Counted from the first letter of the stretch, positions 34,807 through 43,942 are shown. The stretch: DNA of 64,000 nt from JAVBLV01 sp031553195 (GCA_031553195.1 JAVBLV010000064.1:1-64000), one strand, 5' to 3'. Translations and numbers: made by a program. The notes: a model not told the origin generated them from the sequence alone.

Positions 34807-34814
34807 CAAAGATA
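34807..34814 (-). promoter_or_regulatory. Candidate -7 box of the rSAM-lipoprotein operon
   Basis: The minus strand reads TATCTTTG, a TAnnTTTG match, with a T-rich -33 position. It lies about 360 bases before the first intact lipoprotein gene and upstream of the remnant. Nothing else is seen in 34601-34930. Confidence 0.4.
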
Positions 34815-34930
34815 ATATTATTTTCAATAATATAAAATATAAAATGAATATTATTTATTTTGGTTTATATAGAACTATTGGTATAGGCGCTTAGATCGCT
34901 GAAAAAAATAATATCTGCTACTTTTATAGC

Positions 34931-35540
34931 ATGGAAAAATAAAATAAATTTGAAGACGTGAATTCGATAAAATTTCATAGATACTTTCAAAGTGATGAAG
35001 ATTGTTATCGTTATCTGTCCGTTACAAAATGACCTTCAGATAATCTCCCTACAAATGTAGGAAATGTGGGCATCCTAGGGCAAACGCATCAAAAATGCAA
35101 ATATTTGATTTTTAACTATTTAGAAAATACTATTTTTCTATTTGAATTTTCATGTATATTTGATTATCAATTATTTAATTCATTAAAATAATTTTGATGT
35201 GTTTACCCTGGTAGGCATCCGAAGTTTGGCAAGGGAAAGAAATCTTACTCTCGCAGATACACAAAATGTAATTATGACGAAAACCCAACAGCAGGAACGA
35301 TGTTTGATAAGTTGAAATTTTCATTTTTGGTAGTGCCGCATATTATTTTTAAAATCAGTACAAAAAAGAAAGGGATGTCTTCCTTAGAGTTGTCAGAAAA
35401 AGTTGATGAGTTTTTAATATTTGAATTGCGACAAAAGACTTGTTGGGAATTTAAAAGGAAAATACAACAAGAGCCCCATGACAAGTAATAAACGTTTTCT
35501 ATTAACAGGCGAGGTTCATGTTGACGAGTTTTTAATGTAA
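34931..35540 (+). pseudogene. IS1595-family (ISXO2-like) transposase remnant
   Basis: Broken pieces spell the N-terminal half of an IS1595-type transposase. HRYFQSDEDCYRYLSVTK is followed by a stop (TGA in place of an expected Trp), then the zinc ribbon YKCRKCGH...PKFGKGKKSYSRRYTKCNYD, then ENPTAGTMFDKLKF, ISTKKKGMSSLEL, LRQKTCWEFKRKIQQ, and in another frame KRFLLTGEVHVDEFL, the first Asp of the catalytic DDE domain. The rest of the DDE domain is missing. A 138-bp element interrupts the ribbon (next entry), with premature stops and frameshifts besides. The terminal inverted repeats of the original IS were not identified. Confidence 0.8.
35076..35213. mobile_element. 138-bp miniature inverted-repeat element with 7-bp target duplication
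   Basis: The element starts TAGGGCAAACGCATCAAAA and ends with the inverted TTTTGATGTGTTTACCCTG followed by GTA; the 19-bp ends match at 16 positions. GGCATCC flanks it on both sides (35069-35075 and 35214-35220) as a direct target duplication. Removing the element and one GGCATCC copy joins the transposase frame precisely as TGT-GGG-CAT-CCG-AAG (C-G-H-P-K), restoring the zinc ribbon. It has no coding capacity and is very AT-rich inside, so it would need a transposase in trans. Confidence 0.85.
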
Positions 35541-35741
35541 TACCTATTGGAATTTAATAATTAGTCTTAGTCCACAAAATAATCATTGTTCTAATCGCAA
35601 TCAATTATACTTCAAATATTTTGTAAACATTTGAAGCCTGAAAGATTGGACTATCTTCAATATGCAAATGGTATAACATCAAAATTTTAATTGATCTTTC
35701 CATAATTTAATTTGCTTATTAGGTTGAACGCTTATTTAATC

Positions 35742-35757
35742 TGTTTCACGTGGAACA
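35742..35757. promoter_or_regulatory. parS site
   Basis: TGTTTCACGTGGAACA is an exact match (reverse complement TGTTCCACGTGAAACA) to the ParB-binding consensus TGTTNCACGTGAAACA. It lies just downstream of the ProX stop. The rest of 35541-35789 shows no gene. Confidence 0.75.
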
Positions 35758-35789
35758 TAGGTTCTATTTTTCTTATTTTTAAAATTTTG

Positions 35790-36320
35790 TTAGCTGTATA
35801 ATTCCAAGAACTCAAAACCATTTCCGGAAGTTTCTAAAAATTTCAACATATCGTCTTTTAATATCACCAAAGAAGCCGTATTATCATTCGGATGAAAACT
35901 TACTTTTTGGGCAGATAGTAAATTTTCATCTAAAAACACATATACGTGATGTTCTACATCATTCACCAAACCAAACAAAGAAACCGAACCGGGTTTTAGT
36001 CCTAAATACTTTTCCATGCGTTGTTCCGAAGCAAAAGTTAACTTTCCTTGTTTCAGTCTTTGTTCTAAATCACGAATATTCAATTGTGCATGAGCATCCA
36101 TAATCACCAAATAATGTCTATTTCCTTTATGATTACGAAAAAACAAGTTTTTACAAAGCATCGCCCCCTCTCCCCTACTCCATTGTTTACTAACCATTTC
36201 TAATGCCATCTCAGCTGTAGGCGCCGCCGGATGTTCATAATATTCGTATGGGATATTCAACTCCTCCAATTTTTTATAAACCTGCTCTTGACCTCTTTTT
36301 ATTTGTTGCACATTTTCCAT
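35790..36320 (-). CDS. proX: Prolyl-tRNA editing protein (YbaK/ProX-like deacylase)
   Basis: A 176-residue YbaK/EbsC-domain protein: YEHPAAPTAEMALEM, the conserved lysine in MLCKNLFFRNHKGNRHYLVI, GLKPGSVSLFGLVND and VSFHPNDNTASLVI. It hydrolyses mischarged Ala-tRNA(Pro) or Cys-tRNA(Pro) in trans. The start is ATG 36320; the longer frame from TTG 36341 would translate a GGAAAATGGAAAGTTGAAAA repeat unit and directly abut the nadA stop. It lies in the same direction as nadA, 21 bases behind it, so likely cotranscribed. Confidence 0.88.
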   Translation of the reverse strand: MENVQQIKRGQEQVYKKLEELNIPYEYYEHPAAPTAEMALEMVSKQWSRGEGAMLCKNLFFRNHKGNRHYLVIMDAHAQLNIRDLEQRLKQGKLTFASEQRMEKYLGLKPGSVSLFGLVNDVEHHVYVFLDENLLSAQKVSFHPNDNTASLVILKDDMLKFLETSGNGFEFLELYS

Positions 36321-36341
36321 TTTCAACTTTCCATTTTCCAA

Positions 36342-37286
36342 CTAAATTAGCCCTGCCTTTCTTGACATCTCCAGCATCCGTTCGATAGGTATCACTGCCT
36401 TATCTATTAATTCTTTAGATAGAATTATCTCGGGCTTTTCATGCAATAAACAATTATAAAGTTTTTCTAATGTGTTTAATTTCATATATCTACAATCATT
36501 GCAAGCACAACTTTCATCGGGAGCCACCACTATAAATTCTTTATCGGGATTTTCTTTTTCCATTTGGTGAATAATTCCAGTTTCGGTAGCTACAATAAAT
36601 TTTTTACAAGACGAATTTTTTACAAACTTCAACATAGCATTGGTAGAACCCACAAAATCGGCCAATTCCAAAACAGCTCCATTACACTCCGGATGCGCAA
36701 TTAACAAAGCATCTTTATTCTGTATTTTCAAATTCAACACTTTTTCAACTGTGAGTATATCATGTACTTCACATACTCCATCCCAAAGAATCATATTCCG
36801 GCCGGTAACACGATTCAAATAAGCGCCTAAATTTTTATCCGGAGCAAATATGATTTGTTGATTTTCAGGAATTTCTCTAATCAATTTTTCTGCATTTCCG
36901 GAAGTACAAATCAAATCGGACAAAGCTTTCACCTCCGCAGTGCAATTAATATAAGAAACTACCATTGCATCGGGATATTTCTTTTTAAATTCAGCTAATT
37001 TTTCTGCCAGACAAGAATCAGCCAAAGAACAACCGGCTTCCAAATCAGGCAAAATAACTTTTTTACTTGGATTCAATATTTTAGCCGTTTCAGCCATAAA
37101 ATGTACGCCACAAAATACAATGAGTTCACAATCTGTTTTTTGCGCATAATTTGCCAGCGCTAAGCTATCTCCTATATAGTCAGATATATCTTGTATTTCA
37201 GGTATTTGATAATAATGTCCTAAAATAATAGCCTTTTTTTCGTTTTTTAAACGTATAATTTCTTCAATTAATTCTTTTGATTCCAT
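36342..37286 (-). CDS. nadA: Quinolinate synthase A
   Basis: A 314-residue NadA. It has three pseudo-repeats with LGHYYQIPEIQDISDYIGDS, FCGVHFMAETAKIL and the 4Fe-4S cysteines in EAGCSLADSC, NCTAEVKA, the segment LIAHPECNGAVLELAD, and the C-terminal DESCACNDCRYMKLNTLEKL. It condenses iminoaspartate with dihydroxyacetone phosphate to quinolinate in NAD synthesis. nadB and nadC are not adjacent. It is transcribed away from the AT-rich gap at 37.3-38.0 kb. Confidence 0.95.
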   Translation of the reverse strand: MESKELIEEIIRLKNEKKAIILGHYYQIPEIQDISDYIGDSLALANYAQKTDCELIVFCGVHFMAETAKILNPSKKVILPDLEAGCSLADSCLAEKLAEFKKKYPDAMVVSYINCTAEVKALSDLICTSGNAEKLIREIPENQQIIFAPDKNLGAYLNRVTGRNMILWDGVCEVHDILTVEKVLNLKIQNKDALLIAHPECNGAVLELADFVGSTNAMLKFVKNSSCKKFIVATETGIIHQMEKENPDKEFIVVAPDESCACNDCRYMKLNTLEKLYNCLLHEKPEIILSKELIDKAVIPIERMLEMSRKAGLI

Positions 37287-37987
37287 GAAAATTACATTTA
37301 CTTTGCATCTGAAATTTTTCCAACGATGGATTTTACTTTTTAATACGTAATTCCGTTACGTTTATTACGAAGTTACATAAATAAAACAATACAAATGTCG
37401 TCTTCTATTCAAATTTGAAATACTAAAATGATGAAATTTTCTCAGTATTTAAGCAAATACTATGTTATCAGAAGATTAACTTTTAGACTTCAATCTTCCA
37501 ATTTTAGACTTCTTAGATAAATAATAAATATAATATTTCTTTAAAAGAATATGATTCTTATTATTGCTTGTCAATTTGGTCGATAAAAAAACAGATATAA
37601 ATTTTGTTTTCCGAAAAAAGATAGTTTAGGATTGAGTTATTCACTATTTATTTTTTCTTAGATATATTGTTATCAGTTATTTATTACTTTATTAACAGTC
37701 AGTGGATAAGTTTATTATTTCATATTTTTTTTGCTAAGTGTATGTTCTGAGTTGTTTAAAAAGGACTGATAAAATGGAAAATTAAATGGGTTTTTCCACA
37801 ATGGGATATTTTAAGAACAACTATAAAAAAGATAAGCGAAGTTATTGAACTGTTTTCAACTTTATCTATGTTAAAAACGCAATATGTTGGGAATATGAGA
37901 ACTATTTTTTTTTCTAATATCAATGATAAAGATTAAATGTTTAAGGGATAAAAAATTGGAATAAGAACGTAACTTTGCAGTCATAAA
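37287..37987. other. AT-rich gap with DnaA-box-like sites; candidate replication origin
   Basis: This 700-bp region between divergent nadA and rpiB has no coding frame and is visibly AT-rich. It contains TTATTCACT (37637-37645), TTATCCACT on the minus strand (37701-37709) and TTTTCCACA (37792-37800); TTATCAACA follows at 37991-37999. Each differs by one or two bases from the DnaA box TTATCCACA. parS-type sites lie 2-7 kb to the left. This is an inference: no dnaA or dnaN gene is present, and AT-rich DNA produces near-matches by chance. Confidence 0.3.
37970..37977 (+). promoter_or_regulatory. Candidate -7 box of rpiB
   Basis: TAACTTTG matches TAnnTTTG and is followed by GCA as often seen. 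The predicted start of transcription (about 37984) is so close to ATG 37988 that translation more likely begins at ATG 38000 or 38012. Confidence 0.45.
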
Positions 37988-38452
37988 ATGTTATCAACAA
38001 TGGATAGAAAAATGAAAATAATTCCTATAGCTTCCGACCATGCCGGATATGAAATGAAACAGTTTTTAATTCAAGAACTTGAAAAACAAGGTTATGAAAT
38101 AAATGATTATGGAACTCATTCAACAGAAAGCGTTGATTATCCGGATTACATACATCCTTTAGCTTCGGATATGAATAAGGGTTTATACGATTTAGGCATT
38201 GTGTTATGTGGAAGTGGAAACGGGGTTCAAATAGTGGCAAATAAGTATCAACAAGTACGTTGCGCGCTTTGTTGGATACCTGAGATTGCAAAATTAGCTC
38301 GTCAACATAATAATGCGAATATTCTTTCATTGCCGGCTCGTTTTGTTGATAAAGAATTGGCTTTGGGAATAGTAAAACTTTTTCTGGAGACACCTTTTGA
38401 AGGAGGAAGACATCAGGCGAGGGTGGATAAGATTGCTATAAGACCTTGTTAA
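37988..38452 (+). CDS. rpiB: Ribose-5-phosphate isomerase B
   Basis: A 154-residue RpiB/LacAB family protein: IASDHAGYEMKQFL, DYGTHSTESVDYPDY, the active-site Cys and anion loop in VLCGSGNGVQIVANK, and ALCWIPEIAKLARQHNNANILSLPARF. It interconverts ribose-5-phosphate and ribulose-5-phosphate in the pentose phosphate pathway. Starts at 38000 (MDRKMK) and 38012 (MKIIPIAS) fit the family N-terminus and the promoter better; the longest frame is given. It converges with the TonB receptor gene across a strong shared terminator. Confidence 0.95.
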   Translation: MLSTMDRKMKIIPIASDHAGYEMKQFLIQELEKQGYEINDYGTHSTESVDYPDYIHPLASDMNKGLYDLGIVLCGSGNGVQIVANKYQQVRCALCWIPEIAKLARQHNNANILSLPARFVDKELALGIVKLFLETPFEGGRHQARVDKIAIRPC

Positions 38453-38466
38453 ACATACATTCCGAC

Positions 38467-38515
38467 AAAATAAGAAAGCTTGATAAAAAGTGAATTTATC
38501 AAGCTTTCTTATTTT
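38467..38515. terminator. Bidirectional terminator, rpiB / TonB receptor
   Basis: A perfect 21-bp stem: 38467-38487 (core AAGAAAGCTTGATAAA) pairs with 38495-38515 (core TTTATCAAGCTTTCTT), with a 7-base loop. A-rich and T-rich outer ends give a T run on either strand. It lies between the convergent stops at 38452 and 38529. Confidence 0.85.
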
Positions 38516-38528
38516 ATAGTATTGGTTA

Positions 38529-41330
38529 TTAAAATTTTGCGTTTACTTGAAAAATGAATGTCCGGGGAGCAGAAACATCCATTGGACGTAAAGTATATTC
38601 TGTATTTAAAAGGTTATTCATCATTCCCCAAATCTGAATTTTTTTAGTGATTTCTATTCCTATACGAAGGTCCATAGCAAAGTATCCTGTATTGTGTTCC
38701 ATCCAATAATCGTGTAATCCGGGGAAAATTATACTACGTACGGCATCCATAATATCCATTTGTGATTTTTCACGTTCGTCTACTAAAAAATAGTCAACAG
38801 CCAACGTTTTAGATTTGTAAGTTAAATTTACTCCAATGTCTAATCGATTCCAAATAAAATCAATAACGCCTTTAAAAGAATGTTTTTGACGATATTTTAA
38901 ATATTTCGAATCATTGGATTTTTCCTTCATATCCAAGGGATCCGTTGATTCATGTTCGGCTTTTTCTTGCCAATCAGCATCAATCGGCATAATGTAAACG
39001 TATCCTATGTTATAGATAATTTTACTTTTTGAAGTAATTTCGCACAATCCGGCAGTGGAAACGTCTATTCCATATATTTTTGCGCGGTTTACATTGGCGA
39101 AACGCGTTCCTAATCCGGGCATATCCCCATTCATAACCATATCAATAACTTCCGAGAGATTATCGACGTATTCGTAAGTGGTATTATTAAATAGGCCGAA
39201 TTGGAATTCTATCATATCTTTGTAGTAAGTGTAAAAACCTGCCAGATCTAAGAATCCTTTGAAAGGTCCGATCTGATAGCCCTGTTTTATTCCTATTTCT
39301 GCATTGTATCCGCTTTCGGGGCGCAGATCTTTGTTCGGATATGCGGCAATGCCTCCAATATCTTTATATACAAACTTTTCCGTAATAGAAGGGTATCGAT
39401 AGCCTTGTCCGAATGAAGCCCTTATAAAAGTGTATTCTGCCAATTCATAATTTAACCCCGACCGAAATACCGGCCTAAAGGGCAATTTTAAGCCGAATAT
39501 GTCCGTTTCGGCTTCTCTATAAAGGGAATCTACCCTGTAATACTCAAAACGCGCTCCAAGCGAAACATTCAACTTGTCGAAAAACTTTTGGTCATATTGA
39601 AAATAAGCGCCGACATTATCGCTTTGATGATTTCCGCTTACAGGCGATTTGTTTGAAAGATGCTCAAACGTCATGCCTGAAGTGAATTGAATGTTCTCCA
39701 TATTCTTATTAAACTGGTAATCTAAATAATACGTAGATGTATGGTCGGCGGGTGAGTTTTTATTTGCGGGTTTATTGATATTCAATAACCAAGGGAGCAT
39801 TTCCGATTGATCTGAAGGAATAGGTAATCGCGCCATAATAAACGATAAAAGATCCACGTAATCTGCAGCGGAAGCATTTGGAAAATAACGGTTTCCTAAG
39901 GCTACAGCTTGGTCTGCCAGACCTTGGGCGTTTCCCGTTGACAAAACATCCAGTAAGGAAGGCAGAAAATCTCCGATTAACTGTTGTGGGTTTTGTATTA
40001 TACTGATTAGTTCAGGTAAATTATCGGTATTAAAACCCATATTGGTAGCAATATCCGAAAAAGATTTATCGGTAGAATTAGAGATGATTTGATCTGATTT
40101 GTAGTAATAACGCCCTTTTACTTTATGACTGATTTTGTTATTTTCGTCATAATAGTTGAAAAAAGGATCTATATAAAATGTATTTCCTTGACGGTTCATG
40201 TTGGTCATAGGTGATTGAACGTAAGGTTCATCTGCGGAACGCCAAATAAAAAATCCTGAATAATTGTTAGATAAAACGTTGGCGTTTAATCCGTAAGTCA
40301 TTCCTTGACGGATGGGGTCATGATAAGTAATATTACCTCCAAAACGTACGCGTTGGTTATAGTTATCAACTCTGTATCCTTCGTTGGTAAATAAGTCCAA
40401 TCCTCCTGAGACGTCCCAATTGCCGATTCTTCGGCTGTGAGAGACGTCTATCCCTGTATAAAGCGGATTACGGATGCCGGATAATAAATTTTTTCTGAGA
40501 AGCGGATCCACATCAAATTTTCCTTCATACCAAAAATCTTTTTCCCACCAAACGTAATCTTCATTTTTAGGATCTAAATACACTCCAAGGAATGTATTGA
40601 CAGTGGTTTGAGGATCTAAATTGGGTCGTTTGGTGCGTACATTTATCAATCCATTTAAAGCGGAAGATCCATATAATACCGAAGATGCTCCTTTGATGAC
40701 CTCTACTTGTTCTACATTTTCCATTGGAACTACGTTCCAGTTGACCTCCCCTACCCCAGGAGTTAGTATGGACATTCCATCTACCAACACGAGGCTCCGG
40801 CTTCCAACGCCATAAGTCCAACCGCTTCCTCCTCGTATTGAAGGTTGTTTATCAGTAATATCAACCCCTGGTAAAGTATTCAAAACTACGCTTAAGTCTG
40901 TGGCGTTTTGTTTTTCTAAATTCTCCGGTTTCAATAACTCCATTGATACCGTGATTTCGCTTAATTTTTGTTCAAAACGTCCGGCGCTGATAACCACTCC
41001 CTCCAATAATGTTGCCTGTTCTTTGAGGTATATATTCAAACTGATGGTTTGGTTTTTTGATACCACCAAAGGATGCGTTTGAGACTCATATCCTATGTAA
41101 CTAAAAGAAATAATGGTTCCTCCTTCGGGAATTTTCAGTTCATAATATCCCTTTTCATTAGTTGAAGTTCCTTTGGTTTCATCTTTATCTTTATAAAAAA
41201 CGCTAACCCCATAAAGAGCTTCATCAGTTTTAGCGTCATAAACGTAACCTTTTACTATTTGAGCAAAGGAAGATGTTGTTATATTTGTAAATATAAAGAG
41301 AGAAAATAATAAAGTAAATCTAGTTTTCAT
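38529..41330 (-). CDS. TonB-dependent outer-membrane receptor with CarboxypepD_reg-like domain
   Basis: A 933-residue receptor: signal peptide MKTRFTLLFSLFIFTNITTS ending at SFAQ, a carboxypeptidase-regulatory-like domain (VKGYVYDAKTDEALYGV ... GYYELKIPEGG) to about residue 110, the plug (LPGVDITDKQPSIRGGSGWT, LVLVDGM, VEVIKGASSVLYGSSALNGL), and a long beta-barrel ending in the outer-membrane-insertion residue Phe. It would import a siderophore, cobalamin-like or other ligand using TonB energy; the ligand is unknown. The start at ATG 41330 is chosen because the longer frame from 41348 begins inside the promoter and spoils the signal peptide. No SusD partner is adjacent. Confidence 0.9.
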   Translation of the reverse strand: MKTRFTLLFSLFIFTNITTSSFAQIVKGYVYDAKTDEALYGVSVFYKDKDETKGTSTNEKGYYELKIPEGGTIISFSYIGYESQTHPLVVSKNQTISLNIYLKEQATLLEGVVISAGRFEQKLSEITVSMELLKPENLEKQNATDLSVVLNTLPGVDITDKQPSIRGGSGWTYGVGSRSLVLVDGMSILTPGVGEVNWNVVPMENVEQVEVIKGASSVLYGSSALNGLINVRTKRPNLDPQTTVNTFLGVYLDPKNEDYVWWEKDFWYEGKFDVDPLLRKNLLSGIRNPLYTGIDVSHSRRIGNWDVSGGLDLFTNEGYRVDNYNQRVRFGGNITYHDPIRQGMTYGLNANVLSNNYSGFFIWRSADEPYVQSPMTNMNRQGNTFYIDPFFNYYDENNKISHKVKGRYYYKSDQIISNSTDKSFSDIATNMGFNTDNLPELISIIQNPQQLIGDFLPSLLDVLSTGNAQGLADQAVALGNRYFPNASAADYVDLLSFIMARLPIPSDQSEMLPWLLNINKPANKNSPADHTSTYYLDYQFNKNMENIQFTSGMTFEHLSNKSPVSGNHQSDNVGAYFQYDQKFFDKLNVSLGARFEYYRVDSLYREAETDIFGLKLPFRPVFRSGLNYELAEYTFIRASFGQGYRYPSITEKFVYKDIGGIAAYPNKDLRPESGYNAEIGIKQGYQIGPFKGFLDLAGFYTYYKDMIEFQFGLFNNTTYEYVDNLSEVIDMVMNGDMPGLGTRFANVNRAKIYGIDVSTAGLCEITSKSKIIYNIGYVYIMPIDADWQEKAEHESTDPLDMKEKSNDSKYLKYRQKHSFKGVIDFIWNRLDIGVNLTYKSKTLAVDYFLVDEREKSQMDIMDAVRSIIFPGLHDYWMEHNTGYFAMDLRIGIEITKKIQIWGMMNNLLNTEYTLRPMDVSAPRTFIFQVNAKF

Positions 41331-41352
41331 TATACGATTTTTATACATTGCA

Positions 41353-41360
41353 CAAAGGTA
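41353..41360 (-). promoter_or_regulatory. Candidate -7 box of the TonB receptor
   Basis: The minus strand reads TACCTTTG, a TAnnTTTG match, placing the transcription start near 41346 and supporting ATG 41330. No iron-box (Fur) palindrome is seen. Confidence 0.5.
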
Positions 41361-41397
41361 CTAAAGAATGTGAAATTAAAGGAAATACAGTAAACAG

Positions 41398-41429
41398 AAA
41401 AGGGCGCCGAATCAATTTAGCGCCCTTTT
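41398..41429 (-). terminator. Terminator after the calycin-like lipoprotein gene
   Basis: AAAGGGCGC (41398-41406) pairs with GCGCCCTTT (41420-41428), flanked by A and T runs, 20 bp after the stop of the calycin-like gene on the minus strand. It separates that gene from the TonB receptor promoter. Confidence 0.7.
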
Positions 41430-41448
41430 TAAATCATTTTTTTCGAAT

Positions 41449-41946
41449 TTATTTTGTTCCGGTAAAAACAACCGTAATCATGCTCATTACTTTTATGTTT
41501 ACCGAAGCGTTATTTCCCGAAACAGTTCCATCAATAACTACTGGAATCTGAGTAACTTGGCTGCCTGCAAATACAATCGGTTCAGACAATACTACAGTGG
41601 TGTTTCCCGAAAGTTTTGTCGCCCCGCTTCCTCCGTCAGATGTAGTTACCGGGCAAGTTACATTCATTGGAATTTGTTGTCCTGCAATAGGCAATATTTG
41701 GTTCATTTGAAGTTTTGCGCTATTTTCGCCGACATAGGTTATAGCAATACTCACGCTATCGATGGTTTGAGCGGGAATACCAAATGCAGGCATAGCGGGA
41801 ACGTCTATTTTCCCATTATAAGTTCCTGCGGCAGTTTTTGCATAATCGGTAACTACCGGTTCAGGATCGTCGCCTTTATTGCAAGATGTAACGGAAAAGG
41901 CTAAAGCAAAAGCCATTAATAACCATAATTTGTTTAATACTTTCAT
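41449..41946 (-). CDS. Calycin-like domain lipoprotein
   Basis: A 165-residue lipoprotein: signal peptide with lipobox ALAFSVTSC, then TAAGTYNGKIDVPAMPAFG, beta-strand segments (SVSIAITYVGENSAKLQMNQ) and a C-terminal ASVNIKVMSMITVVFTG. The alternating pattern fits the calycin-like beta-barrel families common in Bacteroidetes lipoproteins. The function is unknown; proximity to a TonB receptor suggests a surface or periplasmic role in ligand handling, but a terminator separates them. Confidence 0.72.
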   Translation of the reverse strand: MKVLNKLWLLMAFALAFSVTSCNKGDDPEPVVTDYAKTAAGTYNGKIDVPAMPAFGIPAQTIDSVSIAITYVGENSAKLQMNQILPIAGQQIPMNVTCPVTTSDGGSGATKLSGNTTVVLSEPIVFAGSQVTQIPVVIDGTVSGNNASVNIKVMSMITVVFTGTK

Positions 41947-42056
41947 AGATTTGACTTTTTAATTGTTGTTGAATATACTTACTTCTAAATTAATTGTTTT
42001 TCAGATGCTTTAATTTATTCCGGGTAAAGAATAAAACTGTTGTTGCATAAGAAATT

Positions 42057-42689
42057 TTATTCGTTCCTATATGTTACTCCTGAAAAATCGGTAATGGACC
42101 CATTATAATTTCCATTTACTCTTGTGTCATTTTCAAAAATTAGTTCATAGCTAAACGAATAGGAATCTTTGTTTCTCGAAATGGTAAGGGATCCGCTTTT
42201 GCAATTTGAATAATTATTTAGTTTTCCATCGCTTACATATGCGCAATTCGGCATATAAAAGTTTTTTTGGTCATCGTATTTTTTATTTTCCCGGGACAAA
42301 TATGAATAAGTTAGAAGTCCCAATCCAATGGAATCAGGAAATTGAAAGTGAAATAAAACGGAGTAGACCTCTTTTGCCGTTTCGTTGTAATTAACATTAG
42401 AAAATTCCAAGTTTTGACAAAAATCATGTCTAACGATAGGGAAATGCTCTTCTATTACAGTATCGATGTCATTAATAATTGTATCCCTCTGTGCGATACT
42501 ATCATAAATATAAGGCAAAACCTCATCCGTCAGAGTTGCATAATTTGTTGCATAAACCTTTCCGCCTGTCTGGAAACTTCCATTTTTCACAGGAAATACT
42601 GTAGCTGGGTCTTCTTCCGGTTCGCATGCTGCAAACAATAAAACGATAACTATTAAGAGGTATGCAGACTTTTTAAAAATAGCTTTCAT
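42057..42689 (-). CDS. Putative lipoprotein of unknown function
   Basis: A 210-residue protein with a signal peptide and lipobox (YLLIVIVLLFAAC) followed by EPEEDPA, then NGSFQTGGKVYATNYATLTD and a beta-rich C-terminal half (SGSLTISRNKDSYSFSYELI, NGNYNGSITDFSGVTYRNE). No family is recognised with certainty; the final segments resemble the GxYxG-style ends of Bacteroidetes substrate-binding lipoproteins. It lies 110 bp upstream of the calycin-like gene on the same strand and probably forms a two-gene unit with it. Confidence 0.75.
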   Translation of the reverse strand: MKAIFKKSAYLLIVIVLLFAACEPEEDPATVFPVKNGSFQTGGKVYATNYATLTDEVLPYIYDSIAQRDTIINDIDTVIEEHFPIVRHDFCQNLEFSNVNYNETAKEVYSVLFHFQFPDSIGLGLLTYSYLSRENKKYDDQKNFYMPNCAYVSDGKLNNYSNCKSGSLTISRNKDSYSFSYELIFENDTRVNGNYNGSITDFSGVTYRNE

Positions 42690-42754
42690 TTTAATGGATT
42701 TTGTGTTTCGTGATAAAATAGCAAGGTATAATGTTCATACTTAGATATAGAGTA

Positions 42755-42785
42755 CAAAGATACAGTTTACTTGGTATTTTTCATA
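42755..42785 (-). promoter_or_regulatory. Candidate promoter of the lipoprotein pair
   Basis: On the minus strand TATCTTTG (42755-42762) with TATG at 42782-42785, exactly 19 bases away, in place of TTTG. Confidence 0.5.
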
Positions 42786-42808
42786 ATCTTGGAAAATATT
42801 CTGTATTT

Positions 42809-43942
42809 TTATTTTAATGGAGAAATGTCTTTACCATATACTCGACGCCGGATGACTTCTTTGTACCCTTCATATTTTTCCCAAATTTTCACGGCCTCAT
42901 TTCCATCGATCTGAGGGTTTGTAAGCGCTTTTTGAACATTGTATTTTATATAAGCTTTATTCATCTGGGCATAGTATAGCGAATGAATTCCCTTATGTTG
43001 CCATTCTGGCCGTACTCCATTCATATAAAGGTCTATATAATCGTATTTGTGTAAAGCTCTTAACAAATGATACCATCCGAAAGGAAAAAGCCGGCCTTTT
43101 GCTTTTTGATATGCTCTGGAGAGCGAAGGCAGACTAACGCCGAATCCGGCTATTTCGTCCATTTCGTCAATAATAAGACTAATAAATTGAGGTTTTAAAA
43201 AAGGAAAATATTGTTTTAAATACCAATCTATTTCCTTCTCGGTAAGGGGGACGAATCCGTATAAACCTTCAAAACTGGCATTGAGAGCATGAAAGAATTT
43301 TCGGGCATAGGGCATAATTTCTTTTTTCAGACTCTTGAATTCAGGAACTTTAAGTTTATACTTTTCTTTTATCAATTCATTAATCCGTTCTATTTTATCA
43401 GGGACAGGTTGGGATGCGGGGATTTCATACTGAATCCATTCGCATTCGCTTTTGAATCCGGTTTTTTCCAATAATTCGATATAATACTCATAGTTGTACC
43501 AATTACTGGTACTTGATAAAACATCGAATCCTTTTACCAACAAGCATTCTTTATCCATATCGGTAAAGCCCAGCGGTCCGTGTATTTCGGTGAGATTATT
43601 TTCCAATCCCCATTGTTCGACGGTATTTACTAATGCCCGGCAGACTTCAATATCGTTTATTGTATCGAACCATCCGAAACGAACCTTTTTTTGTTTGAAT
43701 AATTCATTAGCCCTAGTATTGATAATGCCTGCGATACGCCCTACTATTTTATTGTCTTTATATGCCAGCCAAAGCCTTAAATTACAATATTCTCTTGAAG
43801 GGTTTTTTGTTGAAAAGGTTTTTCGCTCATCCATATTCAGGGCAGGAATATAGTATGGATTCCCTTTATACAACCGGTTGGGAAATTGGATGAATTTATT
43901 CAATTCTTTTTTAGTAACCACTTCTTGTATTTGTACAGACAT
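42809..43942 (-). CDS. GNAT-fold protein beside serine palmitoyltransferase; candidate bacterial ceramide synthase
   Basis: A 377-residue protein with an N-terminal SVQIQEVVTKKELNKFIQFP, then KDNKIVGRIAGIINTRAN and a late YDYIDLYMNGVRPEWQHKGI that fits the acyl-CoA-binding segment of GNAT folds. The start is ATG 43942; the upstream in-frame codon at 43948 is TTG. It follows the serine palmitoyltransferase gene by 53 bases in the same direction. Bacterial ceramide synthase (bCerS), which N-acylates the sphingoid base, was described as a GNAT-related protein of similar size, so this is a reasonable candidate; the link rests on context and fold impression, not on catalytic residues. Otherwise it is an uncharacterised N-acetyltransferase-like protein. 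Confidence 0.7.
   Translation of the reverse strand: MSVQIQEVVTKKELNKFIQFPNRLYKGNPYYIPALNMDERKTFSTKNPSREYCNLRLWLAYKDNKIVGRIAGIINTRANELFKQKKVRFGWFDTINDIEVCRALVNTVEQWGLENNLTEIHGPLGFTDMDKECLLVKGFDVLSSTSNWYNYEYYIELLEKTGFKSECEWIQYEIPASQPVPDKIERINELIKEKYKLKVPEFKSLKKEIMPYARKFFHALNASFEGLYGFVPLTEKEIDWYLKQYFPFLKPQFISLIIDEMDEIAGFGVSLPSLSRAYQKAKGRLFPFGWYHLLRALHKYDYIDLYMNGVRPEWQHKGIHSLYYAQMNKAYIKYNVQKALTNPQIDGNEAVKIWEKYEGYKEVIRRRVYGKDISPLK

Noticed and set aside
27971..35789. The decayed zone as a prophage
   Set aside because: No phage structural, integrase or lysis genes are seen; only an IS remnant and a miniature element are present.
36321..36341. N-terminal extension MENGKLK of the ProX-like protein
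   Set aside because: It would start at TTG and encode a dispersed GGAAAATTGAAAG-type repeat abutting the nadA stop; ATG 36320 fits better.
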